Positions 11,122 through 21,118 of a stretch of DNA of 64,000 nucleotides are shown in pieces. How positions within the stretch are numbered: position 1 is the stretch's first letter; every line of letters starts with the position of its first letter. The position numbers and the translations under genes were made by a program. The DNA lies in assembly GCA_023512835.1 (NCBI GenBank), contig CM042085.1, positions 37,526,324 to 37,590,323 of the forward strand. The letters run 5' to 3'. This stretch comes from Taxillus chinensis (lineage: Eukaryota; Streptophyta; Magnoliopsida; Santalales; Loranthaceae). The notes beneath the pieces were generated by a model. It was given only the letters and a program-made list of their open reading frames with translations. It ran no database searches and was not told the DNA's origin.

Positions 11122-11344
11122 ATGCCACCAGGGAGAGCGACACGTGCATCAGGGGCAGTGGCTGATGAGTCATCTGCCCATGAGGGTCCAGGTGCGGGGC
11201 AGTCTGCTGGAGAACATACGCTGTTGTTGGCATAGCTGCGAGAGGGCATCCAACTAGAAGTCCAAGAGCTGAGGGAGGGTATCCGACAGGAGGTTCGGGA
11301 GCAGGTGCACCGTGAAATGGCAGCACAGCAGGTGGTGCCACCAC
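11122..11344 (+). pseudogene. Gypsy-1 gag, N-terminal part
   Basis: The reading frame opens at ATG 11122 (MPPGRATRASGAVADES) and runs through a charged segment (LREGIRQEVREQVHREM) to QQVVPP, where the 3.35-kb nested element interrupts it. A TAG at about 11234 breaks the frame. It continues at 14704 with a proline run. Gag forms the particle that packages the element's RNA. Confidence 0.8.
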
Positions 11345-12380
11345 TGTAACGCCCCCAAATTTGAAACCTCCAAACTGGGTGCGTTAGCGGAAAATTAATA
11401 TACAAATTTTATATAAATTTCAAACTATTACTTATTTAATCAAAAAAAACATTCTTTATTACAAATTTCAATCCAAGATCTTTAAGGTTTAGGGGTTTAG
11501 AGACTAAGTGTCCATAACCCATTATTACATAACAAAGCACACGAGCAAACAACTTAATAAATCTTTAAAATTTCACACAACTTTATTTCCAAGCACTTCT
11601 CGACTCCTTATCCTAGTTTCTCCATCCCTTAATTACCTGGGATTGGAAAATAAATCATAAAAAGAGTGAGCTCAAATGGCCCAGTAAGGGTAAACATAAG
11701 TGGGTAAGGAAAATCATGAAGATATCGAACATAGGAAATACCATATAATATTTACACATCATACATGATCAACATTTCACAAGGAAATCATAACATGGAA
11801 GATTATGTTTAGACATCGTATCATAACATCATGACCTAGGTTAACCACCCAGGATACCGAATCATAACATAACATATTATCAATTTGGATTGACACTCTC
11901 CAGTGATGTTCTTTACCCAATGCATTGGAGGTCTTTCTGGAACCACCCATCATAAACTTACTTTGTCCAAACATAAGAGGTTATAACAACTTTAACATAC
12001 ATAACATGAGGCATATCATAGAATTCCAATAAAACATTCAAGGTTAACAAGGATAACCATGAATATCAAAATGGTTATCTACCCCAATCAATAGCATAGA
12101 TTATGAAGAGAGTGATTAAAAAGAGACTAATCTAATCTTCTCAACAATAAAATGGAATTAGAAGAATAAGAAACATAAAACTCTTACAATAATAATTTCA
12201 AATAAAACAAGATAAAGAGGAAGAGAAAAGTGAGAATAAAGAAAAGAAAAAACCCTTACGAAATATAGACTATAATGAAAATGAAAAAGGGGATGAGAAA
12301 AACCCTTACGATCCGCTTGTCGTTCTCCGCGTTCTAAACCTTAAAAAATATCAAAACAAGTTCAATATCACACATATCTC

Positions 12381-12383
<3 letters not shown>

Positions 12384-12430
<47 letters not shown>
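12384..12430. repeat. AT dinucleotide microsatellite
   Basis: A run of TA/AT dinucleotides inside the nested element, within the candidate second intron. Confidence 0.95.
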
Positions 12431-12432
<2 letters not shown>

Positions 12433-12961
12433 TACTTTAACTTATATCTTTTAATAGGCATACCGTGCTTGTGGGGTTGAATATTAATTTGGGTTCCCAC
12501 TTCTATTGCTGTTCCATATCCTATTTCGATCCCATGCATCATAAGCCTTGAGTTGTGCACTAACTAGGTTATATGCCTTGAGAGTTTTTGAATAAGATTT
12601 ACTTCTTGTATTGGGTGAACGGAAAAGACGTTCGATAAGCTTATTTTTCCTACGTGTCTTCCACCTTAACCATGAGGGGATATTAGACACGGGTCTAAAG
12701 GGACGATCAGGAGGAGATAAGGATGGGGATAGCTGTGAGGTTGAAGCATTAACAATTGGGGTTGCAGAAGAAGAAGGGCGATTGTCGGGAGAATTCATTT
12801 CGGAAGTCGTTCCTTACGATCTTCCGCTATCTAGAACCTTAAAAATAAAAATAAAAACATAAGTTAATATTCTCATCTTTTCACTTGAATTATAGAATGA
12901 CAATATATGCTATGATAAAATACTATAATTTAAAATCATTACACATGTATATATAAATATA

Positions 12962-13095
12962 TATGAGGTGGCAAGGCCAACCATGTATGTATATATACGA
13001 GGTGGTACAACCAATCATATAAATAACATATGTAAGGTGGTAAAACCAACCATGAATATAGTATATATGAGGTGGTAAAACCAACCATATAGATC
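12962..13095. repeat. Four imperfect 35-bp tandem repeats
   Basis: Four copies, at about 12964, 12999, 13033 and 13068, of a unit with core GAGGTGGTAAAACCAACCAT separated by TATATA-type spacers. They lie inside the candidate first intron of the nested element. Confidence 0.85.
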
Positions 13096-14143
13096 TACAT
13101 AATAAATAAGAAGTAACTTCAAAATTTCAAAATCTTAAGTATTACCTTTCGAAGAACTTCGACGCTTGGTAAGTACCAAAAGCAAAAGAGGATTTGAGTA
13201 GAGTATTTGGGGTGTTAAGAGGGCTTAAGGGAGTGTTTTGAGAGGGAATTTCGTGGTGTGGCTTGAGGGATTTGTGCTTAAGAGGAGAGGCAAGACACTC
13301 CTTATATAGGCAAGGATGGTGGTAGGTGTGTAGTGTGAACGTAGTGTATGAATTTGACTTTGGCATCAAATTAAATTATGTAAAATATATATAATACTTT
13401 ATTTTCCTCCTATTATCCTCTCTTAAAACGTGGGTATCTTCTCCTACCATTTTAAAATTGTTTTAAGACTTTTCAACCTAGAAGGTTCCTTTGGCAGCAA
13501 AAGTCCACATTGGTGTACTCCCTACTAATTCAATTATAACATTTTTTATTTTATATTTTTTGACAAACGGCCAATTGTATTGCATTACTGACTTAAATAT
13601 CTACAAATGGGTATCAATTTTATAATTTTTACATATGTATAACAAGAGTTATTGAATTTTAAAGTCATACTAAAATGTTTACCCGTTCATACTGAACCTA
13701 TGTGTAGTATTTTAAATTCTGGAATTGATTGACTTCATATTAAATTCTGAAATTTCTACACGTTTTAGCTAAGTCATAAATGAACAAATGGGATTTGGTT
13801 TCATGTCAATTGGATCTGTATAATTCAAGTTATGGATTTTTGAATGGGACCTCCAGAATCTGCCTCATTCAAATTTGTGGGCCTTACCTATGTTTTATAC
13901 TTTTGGTAAAGTTAAGGCTTGTAATACTTACTTACCCATACTAATTTGGCTTAAGAAACTAAATGACATAATATATAGCATCTAAACTTTTTATGACATA
14001 TGAGAAATTATTTTATTTTTTTATAACGTATTTAATATTTACGCAGATAAAATAATATAATTGCATAATCAATAAACAATAAAGTAAGATAATATTATAG
14101 CATAAAATATTATAATCCTAAACATAAACATTAATATCATATT

Positions 14144-14428
14144 CTATGGCCTTCGTAAAATTTCTTGAATTATATTAGCGTATGTGCGTAGGACGTGTTG
14201 TGCTTGCGATGGAGAGCTGCACAACCCTTCAGCTAACATTGTCGTGGTTGTCGCACGAATAACCTCAAACTTCTTCCTGTGTCTCGTCGCATTATATTGC
14301 AGCCATTGGACACGAGCATTTAGCTCGTCTATAGCAAAGCATAGCTTTGTAACTTCAAGTCGTATTGCTCGCCGATCTTCATCGCGTACACTATTCTTGG
14401 ATGGCAGTACTTGAGAACTTGATGCCAT
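14144..14428 (-). CDS. Hypothetical 94-aa protein in the nested element
   Basis: An uninterrupted minus-strand ORF starting MASSSQVLPSKNSVRDEDRR. After a polar start, residues about 17-55 (RRAIRLEVTKLCFAIDELNARV and onward) have the spacing of an amphipathic or coiled-coil helix, and the rest is also helix-like. A TATA box (TATAAAT on the minus strand, 14492-14498) lies 65 bp upstream of the ATG with an AG-rich leader between, which is unusual for a chance ORF. No known domain is recognised. Its position in the 5' part of a presumed LTR makes a captured gene or element-specific small protein possible; a random ORF remains possible. Confidence 0.4.
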   Translation of the reverse strand: MASSSQVLPSKNSVRDEDRRAIRLEVTKLCFAIDELNARVQWLQYNATRHRKKFEVIRATTTTMLAEGLCSSPSQAQHVLRTYANIIQEILRRP

Positions 14429-14491
14429 AACTCTTATTATTCTTCTTCTTACTTCTATACTCTCTTATAAATAAAATCTCATGCTCATACC

Positions 14492-14498
14492 TATTTAT
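14492..14498 (-). promoter_or_regulatory. Candidate TATA box for the 94-aa ORF
   Basis: TATAAAT on the minus strand, 65 bp upstream of the ATG at 14428. Confidence 0.4.
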
Positions 14499-14703
14499 GG
14501 AAGTCCAAACGGATACTATTCATAACGGCTACTTACTAGTCACATGCTATTTGAATGACTATATTGGGTGCTTATTTTTATCGTGATAATATCTAGAATA
14601 TCCTTTCTAACTATTGTTAACAATAACATTATTATTATTTTATTATTATTACTCTTTAAGTAAGAACTTAAATAGCTAAAAATTTTGCGGTTCTTACAAC
14701 CAC

Positions 14704-16061
14704 CACCACCACCACCAGTGGGGGGGTTACCTCATGAGCGTGAGAGTTCGCTGGGTGGCGTACCGATTCGTGCAAAGGATGACGTGGTGACAAGGTTCCG
14801 AAAGGAACAACCTCCAAAGTTGAATGGAGAAGGGGATCCTGTGGTAGCTGAGCATTGGTAGAGGCAGATCGAGCATGTGTTTCCCTTTCTCCTACCCCGG
14901 GAGGAGGATAAGGTGAGACTGGCCATTCGGCAGCTGGAGGGGAATGCTTTGGAGTGGTGGCTGAGTGTCGCGGGGAGCCCTGCAGTGTAGTTCATGCTGT
15001 GGGAGGAGTTCTTGCAACTCTTCCATGATGAGTTCTTCCCTAAGTCATTAAGGTGGCAAAAGAGGGAGGAATTAGGCAGCTTGAGGCAGGGATCGAAGAC
15101 AGTGCCCGAGTATGAGTGGGAGTTCCAGAGTTTGAGTAGGTTTGCTCCCGAGATTGTGGCAAGGGAGGACCTGAAGGCCCACAAGTTCACTTTGGGCCTT
15201 AAGCCAGCCCTTAGGCAGAGGGTGGCAATCTTGCGCTTGAGGACTTATGCTGAGGTAGTAGAGACAGCTCGTATCGCTGAGAGGGAGCTAGATGATGGGA
15301 GGCAGGCCCATCATGGTCGCCAATCGCAGGGCAGATCTGAATGTGATTCGGGGCCCAAGAGGCCCAAGACCAAGGAGAGAGATAGCAGTTCCTTCCGCAG
15401 CAGGGGACAGCCATCGATGAACCCAGGGAGGTCTAGCTTTGGCAGCAGTAGACAGGGAGGTCCAATAGGAGGTCTCCCCAGCAGTTGTTATTGCTGTGGG
15501 GAGCAAGGCCACTTCAGGAGGGAGTGTCCAAAGAAGGATTGGAGATGCAATAGCTGTGGACGAGAGGGCCATTTGAGCCGGGTTTACCGAAGTGGTAACA
15601 GGGGAGTTGGGGGCATGGCATCCAGCACGAGGAGTGATGCCAGTTTTCGTGCACCAGTAGAGAGACCAGCTCATCAGTGGCAGGCTAGTCAAGCAGGATC
15701 GAACCAGACCCGACCTCAGGGGAGGCCGGAGCGACAGCAGGTTGATGCTGGAGGCAGACAGGGTGGGAATCATCCAGAGGGTGAGCCAACTAGTTGCACG
15801 GGCCAAGGGAGGGTGTTTGCACTGAATACAACACCCCAGGAGGAGGCTGAGCTACCACCTCCACCAGCAGAGGGTGGGGCAGGACCATCGGTGGTTAGAG
15901 GTACCCTTTTGATCTCCCATATGCTTGTTTCTGCTCTTTTTGATACGGGTGCATCCTGTTCGTTTGTTGCTGAACTTCTGATTGAGGGGTTGGGATTCGC
16001 ATGTGTTGAGGCAGAGAGACCCCTAGCAGTGGAGTCTCCGGTGGGGGGGGGGTATGATTGA
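14704..16061 (+). pseudogene. Gypsy-1 gag C-terminal part, zinc knuckles and protease
   Basis: Resumes gag after the nested insertion. The retrotransposon gag core runs from KDDVVTRFRKEQPPKLNGEG through LEGNALEWWLS to about 15170; TAG stops fall at about 14859 and 14988. Two CCHC knuckles follow: the first intact (CYCCGEQGHFRREC, from 15486), the second lacking its last cysteine (CNSCGREGHLSR, about 15547). The aspartic protease shows an intact active site, FDTGASCSFV, with Asp at 15942. Protease normally cleaves the polyprotein during particle maturation. The frame ends at a stop near 16060 after a G-run likely to have slipped. Confidence 0.93.
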
Positions 16062-16176
16062 GGTGTGGCGCATATGTTGTGACTGTGTGTTAACTATAGA
16101 GGATGTGGAGCTTAGTTTCGATTTGTACGTGATGCCCTTACGTACATTTGATCTAATCTTGGGTATGGGTTAGCTT

Positions 16177-16875
16177 ATGGATTTCCAGGCCAAGATAGAT
16201 TGTTATCGGCAGCGTGTATCCGTCGTGACACCTGCAGGGACTTCTTGCACCCTACAGGGGGAGTGGGACTGTGGGGCCAGTCGAGCTGGGCCAGTGCTGG
16301 ACCAGTGGGGTGCCATTACCAACAGGTTGGTACCCCTGACCTTTGTTGAGGAGGGGAAAGTGGAAAAGAGAGTGTGGCCAGCAGTTGTTGACCAATTTCA
16401 GGATGTCTTTCCTGAGCAGTTGAGGAGTTTACCTCCTAAGAGAAGTGTGGAGTTCACCATTGAGTTGGTACCGGGGACTGGCCCAATCTCCCAAGTGGCA
16501 TATCGTATGGGGCCAGCCGAGTTGAGAGAGCTTCAAAGGCAAATAGAGGAGTTGGTGGATGAGGGGTATATCAGACCGAGTACTTCACCCTGGGGTGCTC
16601 CGGTGCTCTTTGCAAAGAAGGTAGATGGCACGCTCCGCCTCTGCATTGACTACAGGAAGCTGAATTTGGTGACTGTGAAGAACAAGTATTCGTTGCCTCA
16701 AATAGACGACTTATTTGACCAGTTGGGTGGGGCCCAGTGGTTTTCCAAGATAGATCTGCGATCGGGGTATCACCAGTTAAGGGTTAGGGAGGAGGACATC
16801 CCTACGACGGCTTTTCGGTGCAGGTATGGGCACTATGAGTGGGTAGTGGAACCAGCAGTTGTTTGCTACGTTTAG
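16177..16875 (+). pseudogene. Gypsy-1 reverse transcriptase, catalytic segment deleted
   Basis: Starts in the protease-RT linker and holds RT motifs: [55 protein letters not shown] and YGHYEWV. It then jumps, near 16850, to sequence that in another frame reads [11 protein letters not shown], normally found about 70 residues further on. The missing stretch contains the FVDD/FIDD catalytic box. The RT therefore cannot polymerise DNA. The linked connection domain continues in the next frame at 16892. Confidence 0.93.
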
Positions 16876-16891
16876 CAAATGTGAGTTTTAA

Positions 16892-17455
16892 ATGCAGGAG
16901 GTTCACTTTCTTGGCCATGTAGTGTCAGCTAAGGGAGTTAGAGTGGACCCAGCCAAGATTGATGCTGTGGAATTATGGGAGAGGCCAACCAATGTTTTTG
17001 AGATTCGTAGTTTCCTTGGTTTGGCAGGGTACTATCATCGTTTTGTAGAGGGATTCTCCCGTTTGGCGGCTCCTATGACGGCGTTGACCGGGAAGGGAGT
17101 GAAGTTTGAGTGGACTAATAAGTGTCAGCAGGCATTTGAGGCTCTCAAAACCCGTTTGACCACCGCACCTATGTTGAGGTTACCTAGGGAGGGTATCCCA
17201 TATGAGGTGTATTGTGATACATCCAGGATTGGTTTGGGGTGCGTGCTTATGCAGGAGCACAGTGTGGTAGCTTATGGGTCGAGGCAACTGAAACCTCATG
17301 AGCAGAATTACCCTACTCATGATCTTGAGTTGGCGGTTGTCATCTTTTCCTTGAAGAGTTGGCAACATTACCTTTTGGGGGAGAAGTTTGTGGTGTTCTC
17401 AGATCACAAGAGCCTTCAATACATCTTTACTCAGAATGACTTGAATTTGAGGTAG
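16892..17455 (+). pseudogene. Gypsy-1 RT connection and RNase H
   Basis: Begins with the RT thumb/connection sequence ([36 protein letters not shown]) and continues into RNase H with [36 protein letters not shown] and [12 protein letters not shown]. RNase H degrades the RNA of the RNA-DNA hybrid. Stops at 17453 and 17462 break the link to the integrase; both codons fit C-to-T or G-to-A changes of glutamine or tryptophan codons. Confidence 0.93.
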
Positions 17456-17464
17456 AAGAGATAG

Positions 17465-18523
17465 GTGGAGTATTTGCAGACTTTCGACTTTACTCTTGCC
17501 TATACCCCAGGAAAAGGCAATGTTGTGGCTGACGCGTTGAGCAGGAAGGGGAAGGCTAAGGTGGCCGTGAGAGAGTGGAAGCTGATGGAGCAGTTGGCGA
17601 TGTTGCAATCGCAGCCTATGGCTTGTGATGGTAGAACAATGCTGAGTCCTATGGTTGTTGTACCTGCGTTGTATCAGCGAGTCCAGGAGGGACAATTGGG
17701 TGACTTTGAGTGTGAGGTTCTTCGTGCCCGAATTGAGGTTGGTGAGCTATCTGAGGATTGGACTGAGGGTCCAAAGCATGAATTGTCTTTTCAGGGGCGA
17801 CTTGTCGTGGCTTCACCTCTTCGGGATGAGGTAATGAGGGAGTTTCACCAGTCAAGAGTGGCTGTGAATCCAGGGGGTACGAAGACGTACCACACGCTTT
17901 GTGGACATTTTTGGTGGCCTAGAATGACGCGAGATGTAGCTGCTTTTGTTTCGAGGTGCCTCACTTGTCAACAAGTGAAGGCTGAGCACCAGCGGCCAGC
18001 AAGTATATTGCAGCCGTTGCCAATAGTGGAGTGGAAGTGGGACCGCATAGCGATGGATTTTGTGACTGGTCTTCCACCCACTACTGGGAGGAAAGACATA
18101 ATTTGGGTGATTGTGGATCGGTTAACGAAGTCGGCCTATTTCCTTGCCGTTCGAGAGCGGGATTCCATTGGGGCCTTGAGTCAGCTATATGTGAACGAGG
18201 TCGTGAGACTGCATGGGGTACCATCATCGATTGTGTCCGACAAAGATTCACGGTTCACTTCCGGTTTTTAGGCAGCCTTGCAGGAGGCTATGGGGACAAA
18301 GCTTAACTTGAGTACAGCCTTTCACCCGGAGACTGACGGTCAAATAGAGAGGACAGACCAGACATTGGAGGACATGTTGCGGGCTTGTGTACTAGATTTT
18401 GGGGGTTCGTGGGCAACTCACCTTCCTTTGGTGGAGTTTGCCTACAACAACAGTTATCAAGCATCCATTGGGATGGCTCCTTTTGAGGCGTTGTATGGGA
18501 GGCCGTGTCAATCACCTTTATGA
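17465..18523 (+). pseudogene. Gypsy-1 integrase
   Basis: The zinc-binding domain is visible (REFHQSRV, TKTYHTLCGHFWWP, CLTCQQVKAEH), then the catalytic core with all three acidic residues: MDFVTGLP, SDKDSRFTS and [16 protein letters not shown]. An internal TAG at about 18269 falls in the GF*AALQE segment where tryptophan is usual (TGG to TAG). Integrase inserts the new DNA copy into the chromosome; this copy is inactive. The ORF ends at a TGA (18521-18523), with more integrase sequence beyond. Confidence 0.94.
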
Positions 18524-19105
18524 TGGACTGAGGTCGGGGAGGCAGCTCTCTTGGGACCACAGTGGGTTCAAGAGGCTACTGAGAAGGTAAAGTTAATTCG
18601 TCAGCGCTTATTGTCCACGCAGAGTCGACAGAAGTCTTATGCAGATCAACAGCGGTGACCTTTAGAGTTTTCTGTGAGAGATCATGTGTTTCTCCGTGTT
18701 TCTCCCTGTCGTGGACATCGGAGGTTTGGGCGAGGTTCCAAGCTATCTCCGCGGTTTATTGGTCCTTTTGAGGTTATGGTTCGTGTGGGGCCAGTGGCCT
18801 ACAAGTTAGCATTGCCACCACGATTGAGTCGGGTGGACAATGTGTTCCATGTATCCCTGTTGCGGAAGTATCATCCTGACCCCGCTCATGTGATCGATTG
18901 GGGGACATTAGACATTGAGGATGACATGTCCATTATTGAGGCTCCTATCCGTATACTCGATCGGCGGGAGAAGCTTTTGCGTGGTCGTGCTATTCCTTTG
19001 GTTCGTGTGCTATGGAAGCACTGCGGCATTAAGGAGGAGACCTTGGAACGTGAGTCTATGATGCGTGAGCAGCACCCAGAGTTGTTCGAGGACGAACAAT
19101 CTTAA
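18524..19105 (+). pseudogene. Gypsy-1 integrase C-terminus and chromodomain-like tail
   Basis: A TGA at about 18656 precedes the open part (from 18674) with [44 protein letters not shown] and then the chromodomain-like part [36 protein letters not shown], ending [10 protein letters not shown]. In chromoviruses this tail steers insertion to heterochromatin. The arrangement fits the Tekay/Del clade. The codons for the FEDE residues overlap a hairpin (19082-19099). Confidence 0.9.
19082..19099 (+). other. Hairpin 1 with CGAGGACG core
   Basis: TTGTTCG, AGGA, CGAACAA: a perfect 7-bp stem and 4-base loop at the end of the polyprotein ORF, followed by TCTTAAGAGTGGGAGG. Confidence 0.85.
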
Positions 19106-19343
19106 GAGTGGGAGGTGGCTGTCGTGATGTGCTTTCTTGTATTAGGTTTTTATGATTTGGTATTTGTATTGTCTTTTTGACATGTATTTGTATTTGAGAT
19201 ATGTTTTTGAGATTTAGACTTGTATTTGTGCTATGCGAATATGTGTTATATGTATGGTGATGCATGTGGTTATGTTTGTGGTGGTGCTTTGTTGTCGTAT
19301 CGTAAATGGGTAGCATGTGTTGGTTATTCCTTGCATGTTATTT

Positions 19344-19361
19344 CTTTTCGAGGACGAAAAG
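19344..19361 (+). other. Hairpin 2 with CGAGGACG core
   Basis: CTTTTCG, AGGA, CGAAAAG: a perfect stem-loop, 4 bases upstream of the PPT proper. Same loop and closing pairs as hairpin 1 but a different outer stem. Confidence 0.85.
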
Positions 19362-19365
19362 TCTT

Positions 19366-19378
19366 AAGGGGGAGAGGA
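19366..19378 (+). other. Gypsy-1 polypurine tract
   Basis: AAGGGGGAGAGGA directly abutting the TG of the right LTR; it primes plus-strand synthesis. Confidence 0.92.
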
Positions 19379-19930
19379 TGTAATGACCCGCATTTTGGGA
19401 TGTGAGGAGTTAGTCGCAGTTATGCCTTTTGAGTGGCAATTGTTGGGTTTTAGGGAGTTTTATTCCGACACACATTGGCTAGAACACTTCGTTTGATGGT
19501 GAGTAAGCTAGGGGCAAGATTTGACCCCAAGGGGAAGTTTTTTGGGGCTGCACGTGACAATGGTTGTCACGGGCAGTGAGGTTTTTGCATTGGAGCGTTT
19601 CTAACGTTATTCTAAAGCTTGGGGGAAAATCTTAGGACATTTGGAGCTTGCACGTGACAATGGTCTTTGTCACGTGCAGCCATGTTTTTGCACCATCACC
19701 TTGGTTTTGTTATTCTAGTAATCTTTTCCCAAAAGGGCATGTTGGAATTGTGAATATTTTGTCTTGTATGGATGCGGGAAGGTTGTAGCTTGTGTAATCA
19801 AAACTATGTCGTTTTGATGCTGGGTTTCACTTAATCAAAACTACATCGTTTTGATATTGAGGTGTTTATATAAATATGAGGAGCCCTCTTGTTTTAGGTT
19901 TAAGGTTTCTTTTCTGGCAGCCACCGCAGG

Positions 19931-19978
<48 letters not shown>

Positions 19979-21113
19979 GAGAGCTCCTGGTTGCTACTGG
20001 AGTGGCTAGCGTGGGTGGACGGCATCGAGCGTGGGAGCGTGAAGGATCCTTGAGGTAGGGGTTCTGTTCCTCCTTGAAACTATCCCAGGGTTTTGGCATT
20101 GTGATAGGTAGTCTGTTGTATATTATGGATATATATATATATATATATGTAAATCCATATAAGTGTGATCTCCTATATGGATGTTGGCCTTCAATGGTGT
20201 ATTTGCTTGGATATTTGTATATATGCCTGTGAGGCTGGGGATTTCGCATGCTAAGTGTTCGTTTTTATGACTGTGTGGCTATCCATGCTAGGTGTTCGAT
20301 TTTATGTCTATGTGACTAAGTTTGAGAGCCTGTGAATGTGTGCACGCTATGTGTTCAATGTTATGCCTGTGAGACTATGCAAATCATGTGTTTGATGTTA
20401 TGCCTGTGTAGCTTTGTGTGCTGTGTATTTGTTGGGAACCTGATGGCTGTGGAAGCCCAGGACTGTTTTGGAACCCGGTGGCTGTGGAAGCCTGGGACTG
20501 TTTATGTTAGCCTGTGTGGCTGTGGAAATGTTAGCCTGTGTGGCTGTGGAAATGTTAGCCTGTGTGGCTGTGGATATGCTAGCCTGTGTGGCTGTGGCAA
20601 AGGTTGTACTTGTGACTTGTGTGTTGACGCTTGACTGGATTATCAACTGCTTATATCTTATTGTCACTATACCGCACTTGTGCACGTCCTCATGTAGATG
20701 CTAGGAGCATGGGATGGGTTGGGGAGACATGATCCCTACTGAGCTGTGGTTGCTCACCCCTCCTTTTGTGATGTGTTTTCTTTCAGGAACCTACAGGCGC
20801 TAGGTGGAACCCCAAGGTGGAAGACCGTATTTGTTTTATTGTTTTGTTCAATTGTTATTTTGAGGAAATTGATGTAACCCCTGTGGGGAGAGGTTGAAAA
20901 CAAGATTTGAATGTAATAAAGGCATGTGATTTGGTTTTAAACGTTTATTGTGGTTTGAAATTAATATAGATATTGATTTACGTCTTTGTGAATTTCTGTT
21001 GTGTATGTGTACGATGTCTTGCGTGGGATGTTGTATATCAACTCCTTGCCCACCGGGTGGGTAAAGAGGAGTCACGAACCGGTTTCATCAGGTTGGAAAT
21101 TCGGGGCGTGACA
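19379..21113 (+). repeat. Gypsy-1 right LTR
   Basis: 1,735 bp, starts TGTAATGACCCGCATTTTGG and ends GGGGCGTGACA. It aligns along its whole length with the left LTR. Differences include many substitutions, GA and TA microsatellite lengths and the tandem repeat copy numbers. The TATA box is at 19867-19873 and the palindromes at 19797-19818 and 19834-19855. Confidence 0.95.
20433..20605 (+). repeat. LTR tandem repeats: two 35-bp and four 24-bp units
   Basis: Right-LTR counterpart of the repeats at 9892-10140. The 35-bp unit occurs twice and the 24-bp GTTAGCCTGTGTGGCTGTGG unit four times. Confidence 0.9.
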
Positions 21114-21118
21114 GATGT
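21114..21118. repeat. Target-site duplication of Gypsy-1, right copy
   Basis: GATGT immediately after the right LTR; identical to 8854-8858. Confidence 0.92.

Larger units (their letters stand above)
12347..13308 (-). other. Possible spliced transcription unit in the nested element
   Basis: Read on the minus strand: TATA box (TATATAAG at about 13301-13308), leader, donor AAAG|GTAATAC at 13145, a 308-bp intron ending in a T-rich tract plus AAG at 12838, and a second exon with ATG at 12798 opening 104 codons to 12484. That protein has a Ser/Pro-rich start and a basic middle (WLRWKTRRKNKLIERLF). A further donor (CACG|GTATGC, about 12462) and acceptor (TTTTTTAAG, about 12347) frame a possible third exon. 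I do not recognise the product. It could be an LTR leader with chance splice signals. Confidence 0.35.
11345..14698 (-). mobile_element. Nested 3.35-kb TG...CA element of unknown type
   Basis: Bounded by TGTAACGCCCCC at the left and GGTTCTTACA at the right, with a perfect 5-bp duplication ACCAC (11340-11344 and 14699-14703), although the target is a CCA-rich run. Read on the minus strand it starts TGTAAGAACC and ends GGGGGCGTTACA, like a gypsy LTR. I find no gag, pol, PBS or PPT, so the conservative call is a very long solo LTR. It also holds two gene-like units on the minus strand: a 94-codon ORF with a TATA box, and a TATA box followed by good splice signals and a 104-codon ORF. Confidence 0.75.
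8859..21113 (+). mobile_element. Gypsy-1: near complete Ty3/gypsy chromovirus
   Basis: A 12,255-bp element with LTRs at 8859-10652 and 19379-21113, a PBS right after the left LTR, gag, protease, RT, RNase H, integrase and a chromodomain-like C-terminus in the order of the Tekay/Del chromoviruses, and a PPT directly before the right LTR. A perfect 5-bp duplication (GATGT) flanks it. About 3.35 kb of it is a later nested insertion (11345-14698). It interrupts the internal region of Copia-A. It cannot be autonomous: gag, RNase H and integrase have stops and RT lacks its catalytic segment. Confidence 0.95.

Noticed and set aside
11857..12200. Possible gag or RT remnant in the 3.35-kb nested element
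   Set aside because: I checked all frames given and found no retroelement motif; the AT-rich text has no conserved pattern.
14685..14720. ACC-rich microsatellite as an independent feature
   Set aside because: It is the proline-codon run of Gypsy-1 gag at the nested insertion site, although it makes the ACCAC duplication less certain.
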